A stretch of 64,000 nt of DNA from the NCBI RefSeq assembly GCF_001039355.2, contig NW_019773847.1, forward strand, positions 285,394 through 349,393, read 5' to 3'. Below the pieces are notes generated by a model that did not search any database, was not told the origin of the DNA, and was given only the letters and a program-made list of their open reading frames with translations. Origin of the DNA: Lingula anatina. Lineage: Eukaryota > Brachiopoda > Lingulata > Lingulida > Lingulidae. The position numbers and the translations under genes were made by a program. This document shows positions 1 through 12,000 of this stretch, in pieces; the stretch's first letter is position 1, and each line of letters starts with the position of its first letter.

Positions 1-749
1 AGAAAAAACAGTGAATCTGCAGCCTCGATGTGGGGTTGCGCAGTCGTCTTGGTACACAAAGTTGTTCCTGAAGATGACTCTTACCAATCGAAGCATTGTT
101 TGCAGTAGAATGTTTCTGTAGTAATCCTGGATGAGGTTGCCTCCTAGAAAAACCAATTGGTTCTGGGCACCAACATGAAATGCTCCCCAAACAGAGACGT
201 TACCATCCCCTGCTTGCACCTAGGCAGTACACAATCATCGTTTTATGCCCCTCGTACGCGTCGGTGGACACGAATTCGACCCTAAAAAATCCATATCTGG
301 CCTTATCACTGAAAACGACGTGATTCCAGTGTTTTGGCTGCAAACGCACGTGGTCCCCAGCCCATTGCAGTCGTCGCTGTATATGACCTGCTGTTAACAG
401 TGGTTTCCCTACTGGCCTTTGTGCAAAATAACCGGCTTGCAGTAATCTCTTGTTCACGAGGGACCTTGAAACGGGCGTTTGAATGACATTCTGCCTCTCT
501 TTTCTGAGGACACTGGTTGTCTTTGTACGACCAGCACGGCGTCCTCTGTCTCCTGTCTTCTTGGTGTGATACACGGACACCCTGGTCAAGGTATTAGAGT
601 AGTTGCCCCTGTTGCAGGAATTCTTTGGAGGACTTCACAAACGGTTCCTGATAAATGTTGAATTACCTGGCAATGGCTGTCCGTTTCTGGCCATTTTCTC
701 TGAGAGCAAGAATCCCATAGTAAGTTGCGTTGCTTAGCTGTCGTACCAT
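1..749 (-). pseudogene. Tc1/mariner-like transposase, broken and cut by window edge
   Basis: Reading the minus strand from about 749 gives a start-like region (MVRQLSNATYYGILALREN...) resembling the N-terminal helix-turn-helix of Tc1-type transposases, then in-frame stops. A longer open stretch (589-200) follows with the family's RRP..KPLLT..H..RL.WA pattern and a first catalytic Asp in HWNHVVFSDKARYGF. After a frame change near 190-200 the rest reads VWGAFHVG...QLVFLGGNL and then NFVYQDDCATPHR, which matches the second catalytic-Asp block (DNAPCH-like in active elements). The third acidic residue lies beyond the left edge. In active elements the protein cuts and pastes DNA at TA sites; with at least two stops and one frameshift this copy cannot be made. 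Terminal inverted repeats were not identified. Confidence 0.8.
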
Positions 750-1425
750 ATCTTCACTAATGTACCTATCAAGATTGACCAAACCTATGCGTTTTTATAC
801 AAGGGCAGAAATTACCGAAAAGACCACCCCTCACATTTCTGACCACAGAACATGCAACTGCATGCATCAATTTTTTCGAGAGTTGTGTGGTAATTAGGTA
901 ACACACCTGGCTACACATGGAGTGACACCTCAGCTTTGGATTTAAAGTAGTTAGAGAGAAATTAAATATTTTGTAGATAATTTACTCGCAAAAAAATAAT
1001 ATTCCATATTAAGTGGTAACCCTGTAATTACGATATGGGTTGTCGTACAATTTAGAGTCGGTTCAAATCCTAAACGTCAATCACCTTAGTGTTCAAAAGC
1101 GCATGATAAGATTTTACGAAGCAGAAATGTGCATATTAACTGGGACAAAGAGAACTGAAATATCCCACAAGACCGTTCGTTGTGACGTAGACTCCGCTGA
1201 GGCATATGTTGGTTTCTAAGTTGAACCTTTGTTGAAATGGGGATCGGAGCGTATCTTACATGTATTTGGTATTTTCCTGCAAAGTCAAAAGTTCTTTGAA
1301 CAGAAGCAAGGACATACAAAAGCGATATACTAGTTATAAAAAAGCGATTTCCTGCTTTTAACGAAGCAATGCTCAAACCGTTCACAAAGTTTATATAAAT
1401 AGCTTAATACATGTATAAGCCTCAT
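750..1425. other. Intergenic stretch without recognisable gene
   Basis: AT-rich DNA between the transposase relic and the first direct-repeat unit. Open frames here are short and show no domain pattern, splice structure or codon bias that I recognise. Confidence 0.5.
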
Positions 1426-2596
1426 ACCTTTAAAACATCAAACGTTCAGCGGCCGATTTCACACCCAATTCTCGAAAAAAAATTCATCAAGGCAAGATCG
1501 TCTCTACTCCGCAGATAAAACCAATGTTTGAATGCTTCCAAGTACAGTTCACATGCTAAAGTCAAGTCATATTTACATTAAGTCTTGAAAATGATGTTTG
1601 TCCCAGGTAAGGTGTATAAGATGGCGCCCATCGAGAAAATGTCAGGTGATGTTGTTGCCATAAATAGTGCAGCGTCATAAAATATTTTCAGTTTCGCACC
1701 TCCATATTTTCAAAATTGCTTTCTTTGATCCAGGAATACGTGCTATTTCTATCTTAACATCAAGCCCTTATAAATGCCATATACAATTGTCCGTTCATTA
1801 CTAATATTTCAGTTATCAAAATTTGGTGATTTTGAGCGATATTCGTCTTATAATACACAATATTGCTAGGTTGACCCAAAGTGAACTTAGTCTATTGAAT
1901 GGTTTGAATGAAAGGCATACATCGGCAATGACATAATGCGTTTTGACAATGGAACCTTTGTGTGGTCGCTGCTGTACTAGACAAAGGGATGTACATGTCA
2001 CGTGATCCACGTGAGAATTGAAGGCACGCAGCATTAAGAGCTGTGTTCCTTCGACGCTAAGCGTTCAGACAGGGTGGTCACACCTGAATTTTTAAAAGTC
2101 TCTCTATATATGTAATAGAAATGGGCCTAGTTTATATTTGTTTTACTTTTCATGTAATGGAAGTTTTCACCTTGATGCATGGGTTTTTGTGGGGACAATT
2201 TAATATATATTTGAAATGAGCATTTTAAGGGTTTAAGGGTGAAGGGTTAATGTTTACCTTCTGTCTTTGTCTTGGGCGTTACGAATCAAGCAGTGGAAAA
2301 ACCTGGCCACTGGTGCATGAGAGATTAATGAGATCAGACCCCACCTTTACCCTACATGTTTATAACCCCTCCCCCATCCCTGGCCCAAATTTGCTCTCTG
2401 TGAATGTGGGTTCACAGCACTAAAGAGAAATGGTCTGTAAAAGAAAGCAAGCAAGCACAGGGCAGTGTGGAGATTCATTTATTTTATACATTTTAATGTT
2501 AAAACTCCTATTTTGAAAATAAACATTAAAATTGCGTGTTTTTCACAAGCTATGTAACAATATATTGCTGTAGAATGTAACAAGTCGGGGTCATGG
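1426..2596 (+). repeat. Direct repeat unit 1 (about 1.17 kb)
   Basis: Begins with acctttaaaacatcaaa and ends with aacaagtcggggtcatgg. The same sequence, with scattered substitutions and small indels, recurs in the same orientation at 3,777-4,998. Shared landmarks are caattctcgaaaaaa, atcgtctctactccgca, gctgtgttccttcgacgcta and gcgttacgaatcaagcagtg. The copies are about 1.2 kb apart. They could be diverged LTRs, a tandem segmental duplication or two insertions of one element; no TG..CA ends or target-site duplication is convincing. Confidence 0.8.
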
Positions 2597-3776
2597 TTTT
2601 ATTTAAGTTTTGTGTACGTCACTGCTCCGTTCTGCATATCCTGTTGCTATAGAAACGTGACATCCCATAGTTCATAACACCATGTCTGCTGTCACAACAA
2701 GCGACAAAACCAGAATGAAGAGAAAACCGTCATAGGAAAGCCGTATGGTACCTGTGAAATATTCATTTTGTGTAAGATCCCTTGCCATTTCAAATTAAAC
2801 CATCCGCGTTGTTTTGAATAAGACTAATCTTTTTGTTGCTTAGGGTTAAAAGTTGACCTGTAGACCAAGCTGAACATAATCGGAAACAGACACAAATACA
2901 ATGTATGCAGAGAATAATCACAAGAATTAAGGAATACACACATGTAACAACACGCTGAAGTGATGTGATTTTTCTACACTCAGGTAATCAAATTACATAT
3001 AAAACACATAACTATACGTATAAAAATATTTCATAAATCGAAGAAATATTGAATGATATCAGAGCTAAAGAGAATAAACTTTCAGAATAAACTACAGCAT
3101 TTCAATGAGAAAAAAAATCCCTATTAGCATTAAGATTTAGTTGCCAATTTTATTATCAAAAACGAGATTATAATACAAATATGATTAATTTCTTATTACA
3201 CTTATTACAGTTTTGAATAAGTGAATGCAAATTCTCATTATATTTGAATCATTGAATCTTATATATATTTTCAAGCTCTCCATTGCATGGGATATAAAAG
3301 TGGATCACACAATGTAAGTCTAGAGGACGAAGTACTACCAAAGCGCAGTTCACAATGACGTCATAGCTGAATGAGTCAGTGGCATTCAGACCAATTCGCG
3401 GTAGAGGGGGGTCTGCTCTATTGAAACTTCCTTTGACTACCAAATTATGGGTGTGGCGAATTATTTCACAAGTCGCAAAAAAGAACACTATTTATATTTT
3501 GTAGAGCAGTCATTTAATTGCAGACCCATTTAGGTAAATAATGTAGGCAGCACTTATTTTCAGTAGATAATCGAAAAGCATCATTTCAGCATCATAATAA
3601 AATGGCTTGCTTTAGACCAGTTTTAAATCTCAAGACCGTGTTTTCTAGTTCTGTTGGTGCGGAGATGTAAAACAGTTATGATTATTACAGTATAAATAAT
3701 TAACTTATAGATAGCATATAAGGTGGGAAAAGTTTACTCGAAAAGGATCTTAAATTTTTATGGCGAGGTATACTTT
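2597..3776. other. Spacer between the two direct repeats
   Basis: AT-rich spacer. The only open frames are under 80 codons and match nothing I recognise. If the flanking repeats are LTRs, an internal region of 1.2 kb would be far too short for an autonomous element. Confidence 0.45.
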
Positions 3777-4998
3777 ACCTTTAAAACATCAAAAGTTCAG
3801 CGGCTGATTTCACACCCAATTCTCGAAAAAACTTCAAGTCAAGATCGTCTCTACTCCGCAAATAAAACCAACGTTTGCAGGTTGCCAAGTACAGTTCACA
3901 TACTAAAGTCAAGTCATATTTACATTAATTCTTGAAAATGATGTTTGTCCTTGAATTTTCGTCAAGATTTTCCCAGGTAAGGTGTATAAGATGGCGACCG
4001 TCGAAAAATTGTCAGGTGATGTTGTTGATATAGATAGAGCTGCGTCATAAAATATTTTCAGTTTCGCACCCTCCGTGTATATTTCCAAAATTAATTTCTT
4101 TGATCCAGTAATATTTGCTATTTCTATCTTAGAATCGAGGCCTTATGTCATATACAATTATCTGTTCATTGCTAATATTTCAGTTATCAAACTTTGGTGA
4201 TTTTGAGCGATATTCGCCTAATAATAGCACGGTATTGCTAGGTTGACCCAAAGTGAACTTAGTCAATTGAATCGCTTGAATGAAAGACACGCATCGACAA
4301 TGACATTACGCGTTTTGACAATGGAACCTTTGTGTGATCGATGCTGTACTTGACAAAGGGATGTACATGACACGTGATCTCCGTAAGAATTGAAGGCACG
4401 CAGCATTAAGAGCTGTGTTCCTTCGACGCTAAGCATTCAGACAGGGAGGTCACACCTGAATTTTTAAAAGTCTCTCTATATATGTAATCGAAATGGGCCT
4501 AGTTTATATTTCTTTTACTTTTCATGTAATGGAAGTTTTCACCTTGATGTCTGCAATGCATATTGTACGTTGAGGGCAGATTGGGTTTTCTGTGGGGACA
4601 ATTAAATATATTTTTGAAATGAGCATTTTAAGGGTTTAAAGGTGAAGGGTTAATGTTTAAACCTTCTGTCTCTGTCTTGGGCGTTACGAATCAAGCAGTG
4701 GAAAAACCTGGCAATGGTGCATGAGAGATTAATGAGATCAGACCCCACCTTTACCCTACATGTTTATAACCCCTCCCCCAATCCCTGGACCGTCCAATTC
4801 GCTCTCTGTGAATGTGGGTTCACAGCGCTAGGGCGAAATGGTTTGTAAAAGAAAGAAAGCATAAGGTACTGAAGTGATTCATTATTTTATACATTTTAAT
4901 GTTAAAACTCCTATTTTGAAAATAAACATTAAAACTGCGTGTTTTCACAAGCTATGTAACAATATTTTGCTTTAGAATGTAACAAGTCAGGCTCATGG
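3777..4998 (+). repeat. Direct repeat unit 2 (about 1.22 kb)
   Basis: Second copy of the unit at 1,426-2,596. It carries a small extra stretch around 4,550-4,580 (tctgcaatgcatattgtacg) absent from unit 1, and shares the same ends (acctttaaaacatc ... aacaagtc.g..tcatgg). Confidence 0.8.
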
Positions 4999-5189
4999 TG
5001 TTGTGAACCGTCTAAAATGACTTTAACTTTAATTTATAACTGTACTGAATTCCAGTGTATCAATTTCCATTAACGAATTAACTAATCTATGGGCTCCGAC
5101 ATGACTCCAGATTCGACTCAGTCTTTCACTTTACGTGCACAGAGAAGCATAACAGAACAACCTCACATCTTCAGTCTCAGATCAAAAGT

Positions 5190-5213
5190 NNNNNNNNNNN
5201 NNNNNNNNNNNNN
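5190..5213. other. Assembly gap, 24 N
   Basis: Run of N. Its length may be a placeholder, so order and distance across it are uncertain. Confidence 0.99.
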
Positions 5214-5254
5214 CAAGTTTCAAGTTATATACAGATTATCTACAGGGAATCTAT

Positions 5255-5316
5255 GTGTACATGTGGCTGCTTCTTATTTACATACGTGTACATGTGGCTG
5301 CTACTTATTTACATAC
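5255..5316 (+). repeat. 31-bp unit present twice in tandem
   Basis: gtgtacatgtggctgc(t)... occurs at 5,255-5,285 and again at 5,286-5,316 with one base change (ttcttattt versus tacttattt). It lies just after the 24-N gap, so the true array may be longer. Confidence 0.85.
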
Positions 5317-6000
5317 TAATTGTTGTGCAATATTAACAGGTGATATGCATCTGTCTCAAGCATAGGCCTACCTATGGGCCTTTACAGAAAATAATATTTA
5401 AATGTATACAGGACAGACGCAAATTAGATAATAACATGTTGATTAACTATGACTACACAATGTGGAATTTATGCAGGATTCCACACGCCTTCCCCTCTTT
5501 ATAAAAAATAATGGTACATTATTTTAAAATGACATCAACATGAACAACCTGTATTCCCAGAATATAAAAATCCTTTTAATTAAACCCATTTAAACAGTTG
5601 TGCCAAACTTTAAATTTAATCTGTAATACTTGATCTGTAAACATGAATCCTACAAAACAAATTTTACCTTTTCATGAGGATTAAAATCAAACAACATATT
5701 GAAACTAGATACTCTCACAACGACCACAACAATGAAATAATGATAATTATTATGATAATAACGCCGTTTTAAAATGGTACAAATTATACCCCATTCCATC
5801 CATAAATTTTATATAGGATACTTCATATAATTATATTTTATCAAATATATGTATTCAATTATTGTTACATCCCAATAATCATTTGGTTTTAAACAAATTA
5901 CACTTATAACCTAATATACACATTAATGAATGCTCCACTTATAACACGTCATATACAACACTCTGGAATGATATGCAGATTTTCAACAGATTTTGTTTTT
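5317..6000. other. AT-rich stretch, nothing recognised
   Basis: No exon, repeat pair or RNA gene could be supported here. It lies downstream, in transcript sense, of the retroelement remnant on the minus strand, so it could contain that element's 3' terminal sequence. Confidence 0.4.
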
Positions 6001-6009
6001 CATTCTGTT

Positions 6010-6357
6010 AGGGTGTCCAGTTCACCCAACCTCTACCAGGAAGACCTGGCAGAGTAACCGGATTAGTCGCCGGACTACTCGACTCTTCTTCTGTAATATA
6101 CACTTTTTCGCTGATTTAAAAAGTTCGGTATCCGGACTGTTTCGGGGTCTTGTGGTGTGGGTGTGGCAGTCTTTTCCTTCCCGGGCCGTCACGTATCGTA
6201 GAACTGGACCCTGATCCAGGGTTACAGTGTCGCAGACCTTGACGCTGAAAGAGACCTTTGCCACCAAAACCCATGCAAAAGGTTGCAATAAGGACACATC
6301 GACACCAAATCCGAAACCAAAGAAACCGATCCCGACAAAAACAATATCCATTAAATA
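6010..6357 (-). other. Possible retroelement-related coding remnant
   Basis: An open minus-strand stretch of 109 codons begins with a hydrophobic segment (VFVGIGFFGFGFGV) followed by a polar tail. After one frame change near 6,115 the sequence continues as an acidic, Pro-rich stretch ending GLPGRGWVNWTP and a stop. It lies 0.9 kb downstream, on the same strand, of the integrase C-terminus at 7,260, where some LTR elements carry an extra reading frame. I recognise no family. The association is by position only and the frame is broken. Confidence 0.25.
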
Positions 6358-6489
6358 TAAATTGTGGTTAATCTAACCCTAACAAGCATCTATAGATAAT
6401 CAGGCATCTCATCTAAAGGAAAAACAAATGATATCATTAATATAACACAACATTATAAAATAGGATTTCCCACGTATTTCATCATTTAA

Positions 6490-6770
6490 AAAAAAAAAAA
6501 AAAATTAACTCGGGACTGAGTTTCTCCGGAATGAGGCTCGTCTCACCTAAAGGAAAAAATTAAAGGCTTTAATGAACATACAACATTCAAAAATCAATAT
6601 CCAGCCTTGCCAGACCTACAGTTATCGTTCTGACCTGCACTTGCTAGGCCAAATAAAATAAATTTCCTCAAAATTTGTAGGTCTTATGTGTCTTATATAG
6701 TACACCCATACATTTATTAAACATTAAAATATAATCCCATGGACACTCTTCACATCTTTTTTTTTTTTTT
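6490..6770. repeat. Homopolymer runs (A about 6,487-6,504; T about 6,757-6,771)
   Basis: An A run and a T run bracket about 250 bp. Such a layout can mark a retroposed short element, but I saw no internal RNA-polymerase III boxes. Confidence 0.4.
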
Positions 6771-6771
6771 T

Positions 6772-7259
6772 TGAAGTTCCCTTCACTTCTCGACTTTTCC
6801 GTCTGGAAAATACAAAGAAAAATACATGTTCATATATATATATATCAAATCATCAACGCATTCGATTTATTTTCTTTCTTTATCAAGATACCTAACTGTC
6901 CGCCCGCTTTACTAATAACACTTCTGGTACAGCCTGTGTATTACTCAATCCTATCAAAATTTATACCCTACATTGAAAATAACCTTATTACTTTGAAAAT
7001 AATCTTATCACTTAATTAATCCCACAGATACTCTGGGTTTCAATTTATGAAATTAGACGACTCTCACCTAAGCATGAAGGATGGGCCCTATCCCTCATAC
7101 TAACCCGCCCCATCACCACTAGTAGTGAGGACACAGGCTGGCTTGAATAATCCAATTACCATAATGAATATTTTCCCATCATACTCTGTGCTACCGCTAT
7201 ATCTTCTCTCCTATTCCTAAGCTTGTCTTCTATCTTTACATGGAGTCCTTTAAAAATCT
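6772..7259. other. Stretch downstream of the pol fragment, nothing recognised
   Basis: Between the homopolymer runs and the end of the integrase reading frame. It contains a short AT dinucleotide run near 6,833-6,844. No LTR boundary or polypurine tract was convincing. Confidence 0.4.
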
Positions 7260-8330
7260 CTATGATCTCTTAACATTATGATAAATGCTGCATTTACAGG
7301 ACCTTCCTATCGCCGTAGTTAAGCAATCTACCTCCATATCATCACTTCTTGTATCATTCTGACCCACTTTTCTCACTTTAAATGGCTTGGGACTTGATTG
7401 ATTTTCATCTGGGACAACTTGTGTTTCGGCGTGTTGCATGCATCGTTTTCTAAATCGTGTATTGTGCGAGTGTGATGGTATGACAATTGGTCTTTTAGGT
7501 TGTGTGATTTCGTTTGATTCTTCCGAGTCTGACATGTCAACACTTTCTGTGTCTTCTTTATTATTATCATTTTCTGCACTCACCACATCATTCGCTTCTT
7601 CGCGATTTAGATTTTCTGCGTGTGCATTGATGTCAGCTCTAACCGCTGTTTGCGCTGGTTCTGGACCTTGTTGCGCGGGTACTGCAGCAGGATTAGGTCT
7701 TCGGAAAACTCTCCGAGCTCTAGGTGCAATCCCTTCCCAAGCTATGTTTGGTTCTACTAATTTCAACCTACGCCTGTTTATCGTGCGCATTTTACCTGTC
7801 TGCTGATTTACTAGCCAAAAAACATTTCCGCGATACCTAGTTACTGTGAATATCGGATCATATCTTGACCCAAATGTAACTCTATCTGGTGCCGTAACAA
7901 TGACACTATCTCCAACTTCAATCTTTTCGGCATTGGCCTTCGCGTCATACTGTCGCTTTGTTTCTATTCGTGCTGTCTGGAGGTTCTCCCTAGCTATCGC
8001 TAACGCATCTGAAAGTTCCGCTAACCGGCCGTTTAGCGCGTTTGTATTATCTCCATAGGTGAGCAATTTAGATAGGGGGACTCGTGGCATTCTGCCGTAC
8101 ACTAGAAAATATGGACTAAAACCTGTCACCGTGGAAATGCTACTTCGATAAGCGAATAAAGCATTTGCTACTTGTCCCTCCCATGATTTGACATCATTGT
8201 TCACTAAACGCGATAACAACCCTTGTAAGTGGCATTGAATCTCTCTATTTTCCCAGAACAGGCAGGGTTATATGGTGTTGTCCTTCTGTGATCAATTCCA
8301 AGACCCGAAAGATACGCTCTGAATTCGTTT
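7260..8330 (-). pseudogene. Ty3/gypsy-like retrotransposon pol fragment (integrase C-terminal half)
   Basis: The minus strand encodes the end of an integrase core (GIDHRRTTPYNPACSGKIERFN, in two overlapping frames), then ALFAYRSSISTVTGFSPYFLVYGR, a coiled stretch with KRQYDAKAN, and a GPY/F-like chromatin-contact module (FTVTRYRGNVFWLVN..TGKMRTINRRRLKLVEP). A polar tail follows to a stop at about 7,260. The core is shifted by one base relative to the rest near 8,220, and the 5' part (protease, RT, RNase H, most of integrase) is absent because the sequence stops at the N at 8,331. In intact elements integrase inserts the cDNA into the genome. This copy is a dead remnant. Confidence 0.82.
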
Positions 8331-8331
8331 N
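8331..8331. other. Single undetermined base at an abrupt junction
   Basis: One N separates integrase-coding DNA on the left from the last 15 bases of a chitinase intron on the right. A lone N exactly at a change of sequence identity suggests a contig join. Confidence 0.9.
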
Positions 8332-8346
8332 TTTTTATTTATTTAG

Positions 8347-10616
8347 GAAACCAACGAAAACTTCGAATCTGAGGCCGCTGCCGCTGGTAAAAAGAAATTG
8401 ATACTCTCAGCAGCAGTTGCAACAGGGAAATGGGCAGTAGAGCAGGGGTATCAAGTCGAGGAAGTCTCCAGGTATGTGTATTTGGGTACCCTTGGTAGAT
8501 ACCATAAGTGTGCCATAAGTCGTTTGACGATATACATAATCTGCCGAGAGTATCCGATTGCAGGTTTGAAGCATGTAGGCCTCATAAACTGTTGTACAAG
8601 GTAAAGTGTCACAGGTCCAAACTCTTAAAACGAAACTTCATCTTTACAGGGACAATAAAAGTCTCATCATTTCACGAAATTGTGATGTTATCTGTTTTAA
8701 ACGTTTGATGAACATTTTAAAGGAACGTGGATTTCATCAATCTTATGGCATACGATTTCCATGAACTTGGACCTGCTCAAGGAAAACGCCTGATGCAGAA
8801 CGCGGCGCTCTTTTCTGGCGAGGAAGACAATGATGTAATGGCAACGCACAATGTCGTAAGTGAAGACAAAAAGATAAATGTACTAAACTATTAAAATTAA
8901 ATATTTTAGTAGAATAATTCTTTTTTTAAACTGCAAGCTTGTTAAATGAGGTGCTTTAGTAGAATAATTCTTCTTAATCTGATGGCCAGGCACTTTTTAT
9001 GATATGAAAATGTGATTGAATAAAAGTTTAAGGTGAGATTATTTCAAATTTATTAATGTACTATGACAGGGCGTTTCAAAACAAATGTATTTGGGCTGGT
9101 GAAATGACTCTTGAAAGCGAAAAATACGATCTTTTTTTCAGGACTACGCCATAATGATGTGGATTAAGAAAGGAGCACAGCGAGAAAAACTGGTTCTGGG
9201 CTTGGGCGCGTATGGAAGAAATTTCAAAACCCTAAATGGTAATACCACTCCAGGAGCGCAGGCTCTCGACTATGGCCCTGCGGGAAGGTATACCGGTGAA
9301 CCCCGCATGTACCCATATTATGAGGTAGGTTGAGTTTTTTCCTTAATAAATTTGTTTATTTTTAGCTACAGCTGTATTAACATACTGTATACCTCGCATT
9401 TTCCAAATTTTACTGTGACAAACCGTACACAATGTGAGCGCGTGTTGAAACGTAATTTCTGTATCATATCGTTTTATGTTTGCAAATGGGTAACGCTGTC
9501 AACTGCAAAGCTATGGGTTGCTTTTCGCTTTTGTTGGCAATATCATGGGACAATTTTTATGTAAAATTTCAATTTGCAACTGACATGCACGTTCCTATTA
9601 TTCTTCAGATTTGCGAGAACCTGAAAGATCCAGCTTGGGAGGAACAATGGGATGATGAGCGAAAAGTACCATATGCTTTCAACAGACAGGAGAACCTGTG
9701 GGTGGGATATGACAATCCTAGGAGCATCAGGGAAAAGGTATACCATTTAAAGACAAATACAACAGCTTTATTCCATCAGTAGTGGAAGCACGAATATTGT
9801 ATTACTTTTGCACGAATATTGTATTACCACTGTTTTGCACTAGTCTTGCTCTTGATTCTGCTGTTTACGAGTTTGGTATCGGTTTTTCACTTATAGCGGT
9901 GAATTAGCTACCATTGGATGGTATCATTTTTTAGTATACAGAGGTTTATAGCGTACAAAGTTGTTTAACTGGTGGTATCCTTACGAGCATTATATTTACG
10001 TCGCAACCATTTTAGGTTGACTATGCCGTCAATGAAAGCCTTGCGGGTATAATGATCTGGCCTTTAGATATGGATGACTTCAATAACAAATGTGGAACGG
10101 GAATTTATCCATTGCTAAGTGCAGCCAACGAGAGACTGGCTGTGTATGAGAAATCCACTACTACTACTGGCTTGACTCCCACAACAACTCGTGGTGAGTA
10201 CATTCAACAGAATATTTCGCAACCGATGTTTATGTTTATTCTAAAGGAATTGTTAAGACCAATATCTAGGTAAATAATTATAATTTACCAAAATAATGTT
10301 CTTTAGACGAAAAACCAAAAAAAAAAAAAAAATTATCAGTATGCCAATTTCCTTTTAAAAAAACATATCCGTTTTTTAAACCTTTTTCCTTTGACACGCA
10401 TGCATAGACAAAAATACATAAACATTTCAGTAGCGCATTCTTTTTTCTTTTAACTGTGTGTGTGTGATATTTGTCTTTCAATGTATCTTTTTTCTCTGTA
10501 CAGATCGGTGCAATTTCATAAGATGCGTGAGTGCAGCCGAGCAATACTTTTCTTCCCTAAAACAGTATTCCATTCTTTCTTGTGGATTATTATTCACCAT
10601 TCTGCTACGGACGTAA
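8347..10616 (+). pseudogene. Chitinase gene A (GH18), 5'-truncated tandem copy
   Basis: Six exons keep frame: 8,347-8,471; 8,723-8,855; 9,142-9,324; 9,609-9,737; 10,016-10,193; 10,504-10,616 (TAA). They correspond one-to-one to exons 5-10 of gene B and encode about 286 aa. GH18 landmarks present are LILSAAVATGKW, the MxYD strand (INLMAYDFHELG), LVLGLGAYGRNF, and GIMIWPLDMDDF near the barrel end. A Thr-rich run (STTTTGLTPTTT) and a hydrophobic C-terminus (SCGLLFTILLRT) follow. Signal peptide, substrate-binding first strands and the DxxDxDxE catalytic exon are missing, so the sequence as assembled cannot encode an active enzyme. No stop or frameshift occurs in the surviving exons. That suggests either recent truncation or a real gene whose front half is misplaced at the N at 8,331. 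Confidence 0.85.
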
Positions 10617-11000
10617 CACATCTGCTTCTACATATGCACTGGGCACAGTGGAAAGGCTTGGGCCAAAAACATGGAATGAACTGTAGAACAACCAAGGCAC
10701 TAAATCCAGCTAGGATGTTATATGAGTGTGCTGCTTGGACTTCTTGGAAAACGTGACTCAAAAGCTTATGTTATGATAAAGGCTACTGGTGTTTATCACG
10801 GTCTTCCCATAGATTGCTTAATCTAGTCAAGAATGATAACAATTTTTCAGATTTATACATTCACGTTGTAAAGATGAAAAAAGGTGACATGATATTTTTA
10901 CAATGTCTGAAGTGAGCAAATATCGCAAAAATGAGAAAAGTATAAATTTTCTTTTATATTCTTTTGTATAATGCCTATTTTTATTAATATTTTTTGAGTC
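10617..11000 (+). other. 3' UTR and flank of gene A, homologous to that of gene B
   Basis: After the TAA the sequence aligns by eye with the region after gene B's stop (shared tgtagaacaaccaaggcact versus tgtacaacaaccgtggcact, and agattgctaaatctaaccaa-like text), so the duplication extended past the coding region. Confidence 0.65.
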
Positions 11001-11006
11001 AATAAA
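11001..11006 (+). promoter_or_regulatory. Candidate polyadenylation signal of gene A
   Basis: AATAAA about 385 bases after the stop of gene A, at the position equivalent to the signal at 19,053 after gene B (gtcaataaa in both). Confidence 0.5.
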
Positions 11007-11185
11007 AATAGTTATTTATTTTATGTCAGCTTGATTTCTGAATTCTTCTGAACCATTAATGTTAAAACAATGTTTAAATGGCTTTTGATACAGCCTAAGG
11101 ACATTTATAAATTATATTAAGAAAGAAAATCCAGTGGAAGCTTTTAAGAAAAGGCACTTAAATTAGTTGAGTGCTAAAAGCCACT

Positions 11186-11210
11186 GTCAAAAAAAAAAAA
11201 AAAAAAAAAA
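11186..11210. repeat. Poly-A tract
   Basis: About 21 consecutive A, in the flank duplicated after gene B, where the matching position holds a long T tract (about 19,130-19,167). The two tracts are therefore not simply inherited from one ancestor. Confidence 0.85.
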
Positions 11211-11559
11211 CTTACAGTGGGGTGTTTTACATATGGCCTTAAAGTCGGATAAAGGCCCTTAATGATATGTCACACTTTTTCATGGTATATGGAATTGCGG
11301 CCAGGGTCACTTTTCTGATAGACAACGTTGCTGGCATTACGTTCAGTGAACCTGACCACAACCACAACTGTAATCAAAATTGCAGTTTTACTGTGCATCC
11401 ACCAGTGATAACGTTTCGGTGCAATTAAGTCATTGATGTTCAAGTTTATTGGCTTACAGAATTATTACTCTAAACTAAGACAGAATCCCTGCAGTTGATC
11501 AAGTTGCTAAACGAATTGCTCGTAATCAGTTCCTCACTGAAACGGTATTGCAGGAATAT

Positions 11560-12000
11560 TGATCTCTCCGTTGAAACAAATAAAGACAAAAAAGTACGGA
11601 CTATGGTTGTGACGGTAAGAGTACATACTGTAGAAAAATTGTAAATAAACGTTTCAGTTCATTTTTGGTGAACTTCACGATATCAATTGTTAAACTAAAG
11701 ATGACCAACTCATTGTCAATTTGCATAGTATAGGCCACTTTATTATCATTTTTGTGCTGCACTTTCACCGTCGCTGTCAGAAAAGTACACAAACGTTAAC
11801 GTCGCCGAGATGTGGATATAGCGTTGTAGTAATGTTACGTTCCTTAATGTCATTTTGGATTTAGCAGCCATATTTTAATTTTTAGACTTGTCCAATCCAG
11901 ATTTGATTTTAATTTCATTGACCATGTCATGCTTGTTGATAAAAAATGCACAATTTAGGCCTATCACCAAATTGCTAAGTACATGTAGAACAGTGTACCT
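11560..12000. repeat. Copy of gene C 3'-end DNA between genes A and B
   Basis: About 11,590-11,765 matches 19,775-19,930 closely (gtgacggtaaga.tacatactg, atatcaattgtta.actaaag, ccaactcattgtcaatt, taggccactttattatcat). The next stretch (gtcgccgagatgtggatatag) resembles an intron of gene C near 21,780 (gtcaccgagatgtgaatatag). No CBM14 exon survives here. It looks like the relic of a second C-type gene end. By-eye alignment only. Confidence 0.55.

Noticed and set aside
7438-8058. Plus-strand Ser/Leu-rich frames
   Set aside because: Antisense shadows of the retroelement integrase tail.
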